A stretch of 64,000 nucleotides of DNA. Origin: Desulfobulbaceae bacterium BRH_c16a (GTDB lineage Bacteria; Desulfobacterota; Desulfobulbia; Desulfobulbales; Desulfocapsaceae). This document shows, piece by piece, positions 25,247 to 33,811 of the stretch (position 1 is the stretch's first letter; each line of letters begins with the position of its first letter). The notes under the pieces were generated by a model, which was not told the origin of the DNA, made no database searches, and worked only from the letters and a program-made list of their open reading frames with translations. Both the position numbers and the translations under genes were made by a program. The DNA lies in the NCBI GenBank assembly GCA_000961725.1, contig LADS01000049.1, forward strand, positions 1 through 64,000, given 5' to 3'.

Positions 25247-27190
25247 TTATTGCGTTTGCATCCCAATCGGCCTTGACACAGCCGGTGCCGAAGCTGTTTC
25301 AGCAGGAGCCTGCCATGCGTTGTCAATCCCGACATGTTTCAGGAGAATTCTTCGAACCTCCTCAATGGCAAAGGGATGGCCCTGGCAGGAATGTTCGGAA
25401 CGGACAATGAATTCGGAATCAACTCCCTCAATATGGGCACTTTGGTAACCGACAACACCGTCGTTTCCTGTGGCGATATCCATCCCGGGTTTGACGGCAA
25501 TAATGGAGTGGGCAACCACGCCGGGCACTATGGGAAGAGACACCAAGCCCGTGAGCAGAGGGTTATCCTCGGACATCCCGTCAATGCTGGTGGGTATCCT
25601 CCCTTTAAGAGAGGTTGGCAATTTGAACTGAGTGTGCAGTGTGTAGAGAAACTCCTGGCTATTCACCACAATATTAAACGGGAGCCTCACCATTTTTCTG
25701 ATAAAACTACGGACCCATTCTTTCGTTAGATAGCTTCCTCGGTGCGGTGTGGATATGAAAACGACCCTTTTGACGAATGGCAGCGGCTTAAAAATGAGCA
25801 GTCGACGGGCGAACTCTTTGATGTTCGGTTCCATTTCTACCTCATCAATGCGTTTATCGCTGATGGCGTTCCACAGAACATCGCCGGTATCTACCGCGGT
25901 CATCTTGGTGAGAAGTCCTCCCTGGCTATGGCCGATTACAACCATATTCTGAAAGGCCGGGTCTTTCTGCTGAGGGTCGAGTTGTTTGATCATTCCGACC
26001 AACGCCTCTCGCAGTTCAGCTGCCGAAAGAGTCACCATATTGCTGCTGTTGTACTGATAGAACCAGAACTGGAAATTTTTACGGATTTGAGGATCCGCCC
26101 GAAGGGAGTTCAGCATCTCCGCCCACCAGACCGGACTGCTCGCCGTGCCGTGAACGAACACGACCGGAATCCGGCCCGGCTCATAAGGTTGGATAAGAAG
26201 AACTCGCACTGGGATATCAGCACCGGTGATGAAGCGTTTTTCGCCCATCCTCCAGAGCCAGGCTTCATTAAGTTTGTAGGCAAGCGGCGTCGTGATATCC
26301 GTTTCCAGCGGTACCGATTTATCTTTAACCTGTGTCCTGACATCGTCCAAGGCCGAATACAGTTCAAGAAAGGCTTGGGATCGGCCCTGCTGATACTCCC
26401 TGAAATCCCCCGACACCCTGAGAAATGCAGTAATCGGCAGCGCACCTCCATTCGGCGACTCGATGCTTTTACGGGTCAACCCTACAAGCGGCATTCCCAA
26501 GCCGGCTGAACGATTGCGGACAGTGAATCCCCGAACCGCATAGCTGTCGGCAGGAAACAATCCTTCAAAATTGGCATAATCCCAGGAGAGGGTATCGGTT
26601 TTGAGAATAAGAGACAGTTCTCCTCCAGGTAGTTGCCGCACGCCCCCTGAGAGATTCAGGCCGCTCTTGTCATTGACGGGAAAGGCCTGATACAGTGCAT
26701 GATTATACAGATCACAGGCATCCCGGAAACGCGGATCATAAGCATTCGGGGGCGGCTCGCGACCATCGCCCAAAAGGTAGAAGTACGCATACACGGCGGA
26801 CTGGAGAAGCACATCCTGTGCTTCTCGGCGACTGTTATCGGTGGATTTTTTTATCAATTTTTGCCCCTGCAGATAACACAGTTCCGACAAGGTGAAAAGA
26901 ATGTCGCGACGATCATCCGACTTGCTGATGACATGCAGGGCCTGTATCGTTTTCAGGGGTTCCTCAGCCTGCGCATCGAGGAGATTGTATCTTTGCAAAA
27001 CAGTCTTGCTGCTGTCACTGATTATTCCGTCACCCAAAGAATTTTCGGTTTTGAGATTATATGATTCTTGGGGCGAAACCCTGGCAACACCAATCGGGCC
27101 GGCACATCCGGACAAAACAACAAGAAACAGCAACAAGGCCAGGAAACGACTGTATTCGGTCAGATAAAATAATTTTCCGTATGAGACCAT
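25247..27190 (-). CDS. Alpha/beta-hydrolase (lipase-like), lipoprotein
   Basis: The 647-residue protein has a lipoprotein signal peptide with LVVLSGC. A helical N-terminal part (about 50-180) precedes an alpha/beta-hydrolase domain with PVVFVHGTASSPVWW (oxyanion region) and the nucleophile elbow GHSQGG (Ser422); a late His in RSEHSC... is a candidate catalytic His. It is predicted to act at the outer membrane or in the periplasm, perhaps on lipids or esters. It is 8 bp downstream of a DUF4105 gene and convergent with the small lipoprotein gene. DUF4105 and hydrolase genes together suggest envelope lipid maintenance; this is inference. Confidence 0.85.
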   Translation of the reverse strand: MVSYGKLFYLTEYSRFLALLLFLVVLSGCAGPIGVARVSPQESYNLKTENSLGDGIISDSSKTVLQRYNLLDAQAEEPLKTIQALHVISKSDDRRDILFTLSELCYLQGQKLIKKSTDNSRREAQDVLLQSAVYAYFYLLGDGREPPPNAYDPRFRDACDLYNHALYQAFPVNDKSGLNLSGGVRQLPGGELSLILKTDTLSWDYANFEGLFPADSYAVRGFTVRNRSAGLGMPLVGLTRKSIESPNGGALPITAFLRVSGDFREYQQGRSQAFLELYSALDDVRTQVKDKSVPLETDITTPLAYKLNEAWLWRMGEKRFITGADIPVRVLLIQPYEPGRIPVVFVHGTASSPVWWAEMLNSLRADPQIRKNFQFWFYQYNSSNMVTLSAAELREALVGMIKQLDPQQKDPAFQNMVVIGHSQGGLLTKMTAVDTGDVLWNAISDKRIDEVEMEPNIKEFARRLLIFKPLPFVKRVVFISTPHRGSYLTKEWVRSFIRKMVRLPFNIVVNSQEFLYTLHTQFKLPTSLKGRIPTSIDGMSEDNPLLTGLVSLPIVPGVVAHSIIAVKPGMDIATGNDGVVGYQSAHIEGVDSEFIVRSEHSCQGHPFAIEEVRRILLKHVGIDNAWQAPAETASAPAVSRPIGMQTQ

Positions 27191-27198
27191 GAGGCACC

Positions 27199-28329
27199 TT
27201 AATGTGTTTGTTCCGGCAACCCTTCGCGGATACGCCGGGAGAAGTCGGGAGCTTGATCGGCCGCCTGAGCCTTTTTGTTGATGTAACTCATCTTTTTTAA
27301 CTCTGTAAACGCCAGGGCATAGCTGAGGAAACCTCTTTCATAGATCATCTCGTCGAGATACCCATTGACGATCAACCGCCAGTCCAACCTGGCGTCGGGA
27401 TTATACGGCACAGTATGTTTGCGAATACTGGTGGTGCAGTTACCGGTGAGGGCGTTGTACCACTCGGGGTGCGCCTTGAGGCGGTTCACCTCTTGCAGAT
27501 AATCAAGAAATACCTTGCGGACTATTTCGGGTTGTACCTGCAGACGATACAGATAGACATCCTCGTGCCGAAAATTTGTGCGCAGACGCACCACATCACG
27601 CTCGTCGGCGACAACGTACATCTTCTCGTACTGGCGAAAAAATCCCTTAATCGCCGAATATTCCTCCCCTTTCTCTTTGCGGGTTTCAATCGAAAAACAG
27701 ACGTTGCCGCCATCCTCGAAACCAAAGCTGAGCATGGTGTGGGCAATATTTGGCGATCCCCAGTAAACAAGAAAGAGGTCAAGAGTCCGGAGTTTTGCAA
27801 GATCGAATGTCCGACCATAATAATGGCAGGTGAAATCGGTCTCGGTCTGGTAGTCACAGTTGCGGATATTATGCAGAGCAATCTTGTTTCCGGTAACTTC
27901 CGCATGGGGAATGACGGCCATATCTGGTTGCCAGTCCCGGGTATTTGAAGGGGTTAAAGAGAGAAACCAGATAACGATGCCTGCGAGGAGGAGACAGGAA
28001 ACAGCCGGCCCCAACCATCGGGGACGAAGGAGAAGAGGAGACAGGAGGGTGGCCATTGCAAAGAGCAACGCCGACATGAGTCTGATACCCGGTGTCAGAT
28101 CTGAAAACCATATGACCAGAACAGCCCACCCCGTCATAAGGACAAGGACAAGCCAGATGCATATCCGAACATAAATCCGCTTTTTCGGCTTGTTTTTTTC
28201 AACATCCCGTAAGAGGAGCATATTAACGCCTTTGTTTTCTTCAGCCGGTTTTTTGCAGATGCTGCCAATTCCGGGTGCAGAATTTGCTATCGTCTGATGC
28301 ATGATCAGCAACAGAGCAGCAAATAACAT
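27199..28329 (-). CDS. DUF4105 membrane protein
   Basis: The protein (376 residues from the first ATG) has three or more hydrophobic segments in its first 130 residues, then a DUF4105 domain: a periplasmic region with DLAKLRTLDLFLVYWGSPNIAHTMLSF, SIETRKEKGEEY and ALTGNCTTS, where the conserved Cys and Asn-Cys motif suggests a papain-like (NlpC/P60-type) fold. An alternative start lies at 28221 and would remove 36 residues that resemble no known start. It is probably co-transcribed with the hydrolase gene downstream (8 bp). Catalytic activity is not established for the family. Confidence 0.8.
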   Translation of the reverse strand: MLFAALLLIMHQTIANSAPGIGSICKKPAEENKGVNMLLLRDVEKNKPKKRIYVRICIWLVLVLMTGWAVLVIWFSDLTPGIRLMSALLFAMATLLSPLLLRPRWLGPAVSCLLLAGIVIWFLSLTPSNTRDWQPDMAVIPHAEVTGNKIALHNIRNCDYQTETDFTCHYYGRTFDLAKLRTLDLFLVYWGSPNIAHTMLSFGFEDGGNVCFSIETRKEKGEEYSAIKGFFRQYEKMYVVADERDVVRLRTNFRHEDVYLYRLQVQPEIVRKVFLDYLQEVNRLKAHPEWYNALTGNCTTSIRKHTVPYNPDARLDWRLIVNGYLDEMIYERGFLSYALAFTELKKMSYINKKAQAADQAPDFSRRIREGLPEQTH

Positions 28330-28500
28330 GCCGACTATCTCTAGAATAAAACTAGGCGATTATGTGTTGTAATCGGTGGAATATATCTCGGGAATGCGTG
28401 GCTGGTATTTGATGGGTGGCTGATGATACCCCTCAAGATATTGAGGAACCACTAATTATTACGGAAGAAAGGTGCAGCTCCTGCAGGACCGAAAGATTAC
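28310..28500. repeat. Duplicated intergenic segment, copy B, with the 16-bp palindrome
   Basis: This is the second copy of the segment at 21061-21246, in the same orientation, 7.2 kb away. The identical palindrome CCTCAAGATATTGAGG is at 28431-28446. It lies between the DUF4105 start and the U32 gene stop. The copies share short blocks (ACAGAGCAGCAAAT, ACATGCCGA, TATTGAGGA, TTACGG) among many substitutions, so the duplication is old. Confidence 0.55.
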
Positions 28501-28563
28501 AAGAGTGGGATGATAAGGATCGACGTTTGTCGATGCAATTCTTAATGATACCGTAATCCACCT

Positions 28564-29763
28564 CTACCCTGAATTCCCAATGTTCAAGGAGTCTTCAAGC
28601 AATTTTCCGATATCCCCGGCGAGCACCTCGGCCTCCCCACGGTCAAAACGGACGGCACGTTCGGCATAGCGGTGGCAGTAGCGGCAATCCTCGCAGTAGG
28701 TTTCCGAGCAGCGGATTTTCCGGAATCCCGCGAGAAAATCCGTTAATTCGGCATTATCGATGACAAGATCAAGGGCTAAAAGTCGACGTCGCAGTTTCAG
28801 CATGCGCAGCATGAGCCGGCGTTCCTCCTTGCCGTAGTGCCGCATTCGCTCACGCACCTGCTCGTCTATATCACTGTGGAAGCCGGCCGGATCGCCGAGC
28901 ATCTCAAGCGACAGGATATCCAGAAGATTCCCTTCGTAGCTCCGGTCGGCATACGCTCCGGCGGCGCGCAGCAGCCAGGCCGTAGACCTGGAACGATCGA
29001 TAATCTTGAATTCATCGAAGCCCAGGGCTTCATAGACATGAAGATCTTCGGGACGAATCCACCGACTCATCAGCAGGAGCTCCGGGTGAAGCAGGCGACG
29101 ACGCGTACACTGCCAGAGGTAGAAATCGAGAAAAAAACTCGCCTGGCCGGTGTTTTGCGCCAGCTGGGAGGCATGTCCCACGCTGCATGCATGTTCTGCA
29201 AGGTAGTGACAGTTGTAGATGCACGAGACGTTGACAAACAGCTGCATCCCGCACGACAGCCCGGAACGGATTTTGCCGAGCATGTTGAAATCCCGGTTGA
29301 ACTCGCTGTAGGGGATAATCAGCGGATCGACCCCGAGAGCTTCCTGATACTTCAGCCTGGAGAGGTTGGTTGGCCAGCTCAGCACGCTGCCGCGAATTGC
29401 CAGATGGGGAAAATTACGGCGCACCAGTGAGAGGACGGCGAGATTGGCGATCGAGACACTGTCGACGCCAATCTCGACAAGTTGGCCGACAAAGTTCAGT
29501 ATTTGATTTTTCCCTTCGGCTGTTTGCTCAAGGTTGCCGAGACAGGGGGCATTGATAAGGTAACAAAATGACAGTTCCCGGTCATGGGCCGCACGAATGT
29601 AGGCTACAGCGGAGTCCCAGTCGACGGATGGCACGACCATCCCGGCCCTGCCTCCTCCCACTATATCGAAAGGAAGCTTGGCATAGATCGAAGTTACCTC
29701 CGGGATTTCCGTTAGACCTTCCAGCAACTCCATATCCCAATTTGCCGCAACGCTCAGTTTCAT
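28564..29763 (-). CDS. U32-type protein with Cys clusters (UbiU/UbiV or YhbU-like)
   Basis: The 399-residue protein has the TIM-barrel-like U32 layout: early strand MKLSVAANWD, YCYLINAPCLGN, NLAVLSLVRRNFPHLAIRGS and the Cys-rich region FVNVSCIYNCHYLAEHACS, followed by LWQCTRRR and a C-terminal CSETYCEDCRYC. The Cys set could ligate a 4Fe-4S cluster, as in UbiU/UbiV, which support oxygen-independent hydroxylation. It is on the minus strand downstream of the methyltransferase gene, from which it is separated by the 88-bp palindromic element. Whether it belongs to the adjacent biosynthetic cluster is open. Confidence 0.75.
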   Translation of the reverse strand: MKLSVAANWDMELLEGLTEIPEVTSIYAKLPFDIVGGGRAGMVVPSVDWDSAVAYIRAAHDRELSFCYLINAPCLGNLEQTAEGKNQILNFVGQLVEIGVDSVSIANLAVLSLVRRNFPHLAIRGSVLSWPTNLSRLKYQEALGVDPLIIPYSEFNRDFNMLGKIRSGLSCGMQLFVNVSCIYNCHYLAEHACSVGHASQLAQNTGQASFFLDFYLWQCTRRRLLHPELLLMSRWIRPEDLHVYEALGFDEFKIIDRSRSTAWLLRAAGAYADRSYEGNLLDILSLEMLGDPAGFHSDIDEQVRERMRHYGKEERRLMLRMLKLRRRLLALDLVIDNAELTDFLAGFRKIRCSETYCEDCRYCHRYAERAVRFDRGEAEVLAGDIGKLLEDSLNIGNSG

Positions 29764-29797
29764 GTATTTCCCTTTAAAAACTGTTCAAAATCTGTTT

Positions 29798-29885
29798 AGG
29801 AGCCGTTACGAAATAACCAGGCCATCTTCAACCATTTCGTTACGGCTCCTTAGACCGTTCCGGGCATTACCTTGGCCATGTTATT
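29798..29885. repeat. 88-bp palindrome-containing element, left copy
   Basis: The element starts with AGGAGCCGTTACGAAAT and has the matching arm ATTTCGTTACGGCTCCT at 29834-29850, a 17-bp perfect stem around a 19-nt loop, followed by a conserved tail to AACATGGCC..AATAAC. An inverted copy with only four mismatches is at 42060-42147. It lies just past the stop of the methyltransferase gene. It could act as a REP-like element, a terminator or a miniature transposable element. Confidence 0.85.
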
Positions 29886-29897
29886 TTTGACAACGGC

Positions 29898-30578
29898 TCA
29901 GGCGCCTTGGTCCAGATACCCGTGAACGGCGAACTGGAAAGGCGAGGCCATGGTGAGAGTGAGTTTTCCCGTCAGCTTTGCCTGCTGTAATTGAGCGGCT
30001 ATCTCGTCCAGGGTATATGCGGCACGGAGCGAGAGCAGCATATCCTGGCGCAGCAAGGCAGGGGCGCCGGGTACGTATGTATCGATTATATTTTCAGCCG
30101 ATTCTTCGCTGGCCGGGCGCAGCAGGTCGATAACCAGAACTGCGGCATGAGGCAGACTGTATTTATTGACGGCATACCACAAAACCATGGGATCGGCGAG
30201 GTGGTGGAGAAAACTGTGGGAGATAACTGCCTCGTAGCGCTCGCGGGGCAGAGAAAAATTGTCCGGCAGGATGCCATGAAAAAGACGAACACGATCCTCC
30301 AGGCCTTCGCGCCGTACGGCATTTCTACCGAATTCCAGCATATGGGGAGCGCCGTCCACGCCATGTATCTCGCACTGGGGAAAAAGTCCGGCCAGGCGCA
30401 GAGGGATGGTGGCCGGGCCGCAGCCAAGATCGAGGATGGCGTCTTTTGGTACGAACTTGCGGAAAAACTTTCGAAAATTCTGAATAAAAAGCCAATAACC
30501 GTTGTCCAGCCATGCCCCCGCGTAGGCGGCGACATGCTGTGGGTCATCCATAAGTTCCGGTTCTGGAATTCGGTTCAT
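29898..30578 (-). CDS. SAM-dependent class I methyltransferase
   Basis: The 226-residue protein has the class I motif I LDLGCGPATIPLRLA (about residues 50-64), motif II region GVDGAPHMLEFGR and a VISHSFLHHL motif typical of small-molecule methyltransferases. The start at 30578 is chosen because AAGGAAGG precedes it. It is divergent from the main cluster and inside the pair of inverted 88-bp elements, so it may share the cluster's regulation. Aryl polyene and flexirubin clusters often contain methyltransferases that modify the aryl head group; that role is an inference here. The substrate is not identifiable from sequence. Confidence 0.8.
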   Translation of the reverse strand: MNRIPEPELMDDPQHVAAYAGAWLDNGYWLFIQNFRKFFRKFVPKDAILDLGCGPATIPLRLAGLFPQCEIHGVDGAPHMLEFGRNAVRREGLEDRVRLFHGILPDNFSLPRERYEAVISHSFLHHLADPMVLWYAVNKYSLPHAAVLVIDLLRPASEESAENIIDTYVPGAPALLRQDMLLSLRAAYTLDEIAAQLQQAKLTGKLTLTMASPFQFAVHGYLDQGA

Positions 30579-30697
30579 ATCCTTCCTTTTCTCTTGTTTC
30601 CCTGGCGGCAAAATTTGTTATTCTGATGGTACTTCATACAATAAAGCTATCAACAATGCTTGCGTAAGAAGAACGATTTTCGAAACTGGTAATTCCT

Positions 30698-30871
30698 AGG
30701 GCCTGTTCACAAATAACATGGACAAGATTGCGCTCAGATTTGGGTCAGATTTGGTTGTGGCGATCAGCGCAAAACCGCAGGCGTAGCTGAGCTAATTTTG
30801 CGATTGAGCCGCAGCCCAAGATGGCCCGAAGATGAGATGCAGGATGTTCATGTTATTTGCGAACAGGCCCT
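30698..30871. repeat. MITE-like element with 24-bp terminal inverted repeats
   Basis: The 174-bp segment is bounded by AGGGCCTGTTCACAAATAACATG and, at the right, the inverse CATGTTATTTGCGAACAGGCCCT, matching at 22 of 24 positions including neighbours. No transposase is inside. The termini share GG..CC and AAATAAC with the 88-bp elements. It lies in the promoter-facing gap between the methyltransferase and the dehydratase gene, so it may influence transcription of either side. Confidence 0.75.
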
Positions 30872-31153
30872 TAGTAAAGCCGATGGGTAGCTGAGGGAAA
30901 TTCTACTTGTAAAATATAAGGAAGATGTTAAAATTGCGGAGCTTGCGAAAGAAAATACGTATTCATGTCAACACATTGCGCCCCTGACCTATGTTTTGGC
31001 AGTAAAAGGGATTTTTTGTGTCTGCTTACCTGTTGAATATTTCCAGCCCGAGTGGTATACGTTTGTTCCCTACCCGACCGCATGTATTTTTTACCGGCAA
31101 TGAGAGGACGTGGCATTGATACTTTAAGGTATCCAGTAGGTTGAACGAAAAAG
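30872..31153. promoter_or_regulatory. Upstream region of the main biosynthetic operon
   Basis: No gene is seen between the MITE-like element and the first plus-strand gene. The region should contain the operon promoter, but no strong sigma-70 or sigma-54 boxes were found by eye. The sequence near the start (GTTGAACGAAAAAG) offers only a weak ribosome binding site. Confidence 0.3.
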
Positions 31154-31483
31154 ATGGAATTAACCAAGATAACCGCATCCGTTGCAGCTGAAAGCACTTC
31201 TTCTTGGTTCTCCGGCCACTTTCCCAACAATCCGATTCTGCCTGGAATTGCCCAGTTAAAAATGGTCGCCGATCTCATCGCCAAACCCGGAGGTGGTAAT
31301 GTTTACATAACGGGTTTGAGCCGGGTCAAGTTCAGAAAGATAATAAAGCCGGGCGAAAAGCTCGATATTCTGGTCACATGCAGTAATGTAGAAAATCAAT
31401 ATTTGTTCAAGATCACCAGCGGGGACGAAGATGTCTGTTCCGGCAAAATGCTTTTCACCCAAACCGAAATTGCAAATTCATGA
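31154..31483 (+). CDS. FabZ/ApeI-like 3-hydroxyacyl-ACP dehydratase, hotdog fold
   Basis: The 109-residue protein carries GHFPNNPILPGIAQLK, the hotdog dehydratase motif with catalytic His22. The acid residue that FabZ has in its following helix (as in LIIEAL) is not evident; LKMVADL is found instead, which resembles the shorter ApeI-like proteins of aryl polyene clusters. It would dehydrate 3-hydroxyacyl-ACP to trans-2-enoyl-ACP. Its stop overlaps the ACP start by 4 bp (ATGA), so translation is coupled. It is the first gene of the 12-gene operon. Confidence 0.8.
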   Translation: MELTKITASVAAESTSSWFSGHFPNNPILPGIAQLKMVADLIAKPGGGNVYITGLSRVKFRKIIKPGEKLDILVTCSNVENQYLFKITSGDEDVCSGKMLFTQTEIANS

Positions 31484-31746
31484 GTAACGATATCAACCAG
31501 ACCATAACTCGAATCTCTGAGATCATCATCAATGAACTCAAGCTTGAAGATGTCACTCCCGAAACCTTTAATGCCGACCTCGATTTAGTTGACGAGGTGG
31601 GGGTCGACTCCATGGACCTGGCGACCGTTGCCCTGGTTCTGAGAGATGAGTACGGAATACGAATCGACGAAGACGATTATCCGAAACTGACGACTGTCCG
31701 CATCATTGCCCAGTACATCATCGACAAACAGAACAGCAACGAATAA
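31480..31746 (+). CDS. Acyl carrier protein
   Basis: The 88-residue acidic protein has the phosphopantetheine site GVDSMDLATV (Ser44). It is coupled to the dehydratase gene by a 4-bp overlap and to the next radical SAM gene by TAATG. Its sequence differs strongly from the ACPs at 3712 and 37637, so each may carry different intermediates (for example starter, chain or final product). It is a typical small discrete ACP of a type II system. Confidence 0.9.
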   Translation: MSNDINQTITRISEIIINELKLEDVTPETFNADLDLVDEVGVDSMDLATVALVLRDEYGIRIDEDDYPKLTTVRIIAQYIIDKQNSNE

Positions 31747-32801
31747 TGTCTGCCCAGCAACCGCACTACAAGTTCTCCGATATAATTGCAGATCCGCTGA
31801 TCCGGGAGCGTTGGGAAAAGGTTCGCCGCTATTTTTTTCTGCGGGAATCGACCTATGACATGAGCAACCGCTGTAATATTCGTTGCGAAGGTTGTTATTA
31901 TTTCACCGGTGAAAAACAATTTGCCGCGGAAAATAACGACGAAAAATCCTGGCGGCAGCTTCTTCAATCGGAAAAAGAGCGCGGCATAACCTTTGCCGTC
32001 CTGGCCGGCGCAGAACCCTCACTGGTGCCGCAGCTGTGCGAGGTCTGCTTCAGGGAGATCCCCCTGGGCGCTATCGCCACCAACGGCCTGAAAACGATTC
32101 CGCGCGAGATCGATTACCGAATCCACATCTCGGTCTGGGGAAATGACCAGACCAGTCAGATCATCCGCAAGGCTCCGAACATGCTGGCCCGGCAAATAGC
32201 CAACTACAAAGACGATCCCAGGGCGGTATTCGTCTACACCTTCACACCGGTTAACATTGACGAGGCTCTGGAAGTAACAGAACTGCTCGCAGACAACGGT
32301 CAGCACATTACCTTCAACATGTTTTCCGCACCGGTCGGCTACCAGGGCCATCTCCGCCATACCCCCGAAACCCTGCAAAAAACGCGGGAGATCATGAGCA
32401 GACTGCTGACGGAATATCCACACACTGTGCTCTTCTCAACCTATAATATCGTTGCCCATACCGAAAAACAGGCCTTGCATGAGCTTTTTTCCTGCTCCTA
32501 TCCGCGAATGAATCCCTCCACGGACATCGGACTCGGCAGATCATTCAGGCAGTATCGTACGGATCTGCAGTGGGATCGTGATGCAGCCTGCTGCGTGCCG
32601 GATACGGATTGCGACGACTGTCGGCATTATGCCGCGGGCAGTGCCGTGGTCACCGCCAGAATGTACCGGCATGCCACAGATCCTGTGACTTTTTCCGCAT
32701 GGCTTGACTATGTAGATACGTATCTTGCCGTCTGGGTCAGAGGATACGATAAAGGGCAAAACCTCTGTAACACCTTTATCATTCCGCCTCCAAAGAACTA
32801 G
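31746..32801 (+). CDS. Radical SAM enzyme, paralogue 1
   Basis: The 351-residue protein has CNIRCEGC (Cys43, Cys47, Cys50), AGAEPS near the glycine-rich SAM loop, and a C-terminal DCDDCRHYAAG with two further Cys. It shares the layout and the phrases NRCNxRCxGC, (F/V)AAExN and DxxSW/DKW with the next gene, so the pair arose by duplication. The next Cys CCVPD and CDDC could bind an auxiliary cluster. It is translationally coupled to the ACP gene, so an ACP-bound substrate is likely. Reaction unknown; hydrogen abstraction on an acyl chain is a hypothesis. Confidence 0.85.
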   Translation: MSAQQPHYKFSDIIADPLIRERWEKVRRYFFLRESTYDMSNRCNIRCEGCYYFTGEKQFAAENNDEKSWRQLLQSEKERGITFAVLAGAEPSLVPQLCEVCFREIPLGAIATNGLKTIPREIDYRIHISVWGNDQTSQIIRKAPNMLARQIANYKDDPRAVFVYTFTPVNIDEALEVTELLADNGQHITFNMFSAPVGYQGHLRHTPETLQKTREIMSRLLTEYPHTVLFSTYNIVAHTEKQALHELFSCSYPRMNPSTDIGLGRSFRQYRTDLQWDRDAACCVPDTDCDDCRHYAAGSAVVTARMYRHATDPVTFSAWLDYVDTYLAVWVRGYDKGQNLCNTFIIPPPKN

Positions 32802-32808
32802 TATACTT

Positions 32809-33807
32809 ATGAAAACAGTCAGTTCCCTCCTCGATGAACACTGGTATGAGCGTTATAAGAAAATTTCAAGGCTCAACATCCGCAGCTCCATTTACGATGT
32901 GACCAACCGCTGCAACCTGCGGTGCAAGGGGTGCTTCTTTTATTCCTCCGGCGAGCACAAAGTGGCCGCCGAGGAAAACGACATAGACAAATGGCATGGT
33001 TTTATCGAAAAGGAAATGGCGCGGGGAGTCAACCTGGCGATCCTGATCGGCGGCGAACCCACCCTCTGCCTGGATCGGATTGAGGCCTTTTACAAGAAAT
33101 TGCCCACCTTCTGCGCCACCAATGGTCTGATCAAGGTCCCCAGGGATCGCTTTCCCGACTTGATGGTCGGCATCTCCCTGTGGGGCGATGCCGAGGATGA
33201 AAAAATTCTGCGCGGCAAAGATACGTTCAAGATTTCCAGCGGCAACTACGCAGGCGATCCCCACGCATACTACCTCTATACCATTACCCCCAAACAGCTC
33301 GGCAAAACGGAAAAAATCATCCGGAAAATTCGCGACGTCGGCCTCAAGGTGCACATGCAGCTCCTGTCCAACGACGAAGAAGTCGACGGTTTTTCGTGGC
33401 AGCCGGACGAACTTATAGCGGTGCGCGAAGAAATGGACGGCATGCTGGACAGCTACCCGGAGACGGTTATTTCCTCGAAATATTACCACGAGGTGATTAC
33501 CACCGGCAAAATGCTGGGACGGTCGTTCGGCTGGATGGAATGCCCTTCGGTTACAGAGCCCATCGACAACCGGGAGCCCAAACCAAAACGATTGATAGGG
33601 TTTATTCGCTGGTCATCCGAACTGCAGGCCATGCATCGCTGCTGCACCTCGGAAACCCGCGACTGTTCCACCTGCAAGGATGGCGCCGCCCATATGAGCT
33701 GGGTAATGGTCAACAAGCGGGCTCATATCAAAACCGCCAAGGATCTGCAGAACTGGATCGAGGTCTACGAAATGTTTGCCAAGCTGTATCAATTTATTCC
33801 CTGGTAG
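32809..33807 (+). CDS. Radical SAM enzyme, paralogue 2
   Basis: The 332-residue protein (ATG at 32809) has CNLRCKGC (Cys35, Cys39, Cys42) and GGEPTLC for SAM binding. C-terminal CCTSETRDCSTCKDG matches the auxiliary-cluster Cys of the neighbour. It lies 7 bp downstream of paralogue 1 and 4 bp upstream of a ketosynthase gene. The two paralogues are similar along their whole length but too diverged to be a recent copy, so they probably act on different substrates or positions, or as a pair. Homologous pairs beside FabF-type enzymes are known from proposed ladderane clusters, as I recall. Confidence 0.85.
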   Translation: MKTVSSLLDEHWYERYKKISRLNIRSSIYDVTNRCNLRCKGCFFYSSGEHKVAAEENDIDKWHGFIEKEMARGVNLAILIGGEPTLCLDRIEAFYKKLPTFCATNGLIKVPRDRFPDLMVGISLWGDAEDEKILRGKDTFKISSGNYAGDPHAYYLYTITPKQLGKTEKIIRKIRDVGLKVHMQLLSNDEEVDGFSWQPDELIAVREEMDGMLDSYPETVISSKYYHEVITTGKMLGRSFGWMECPSVTEPIDNREPKPKRLIGFIRWSSELQAMHRCCTSETRDCSTCKDGAAHMSWVMVNKRAHIKTAKDLQNWIEVYEMFAKLYQFIPW

Positions 33808-33811
33808 CGCT

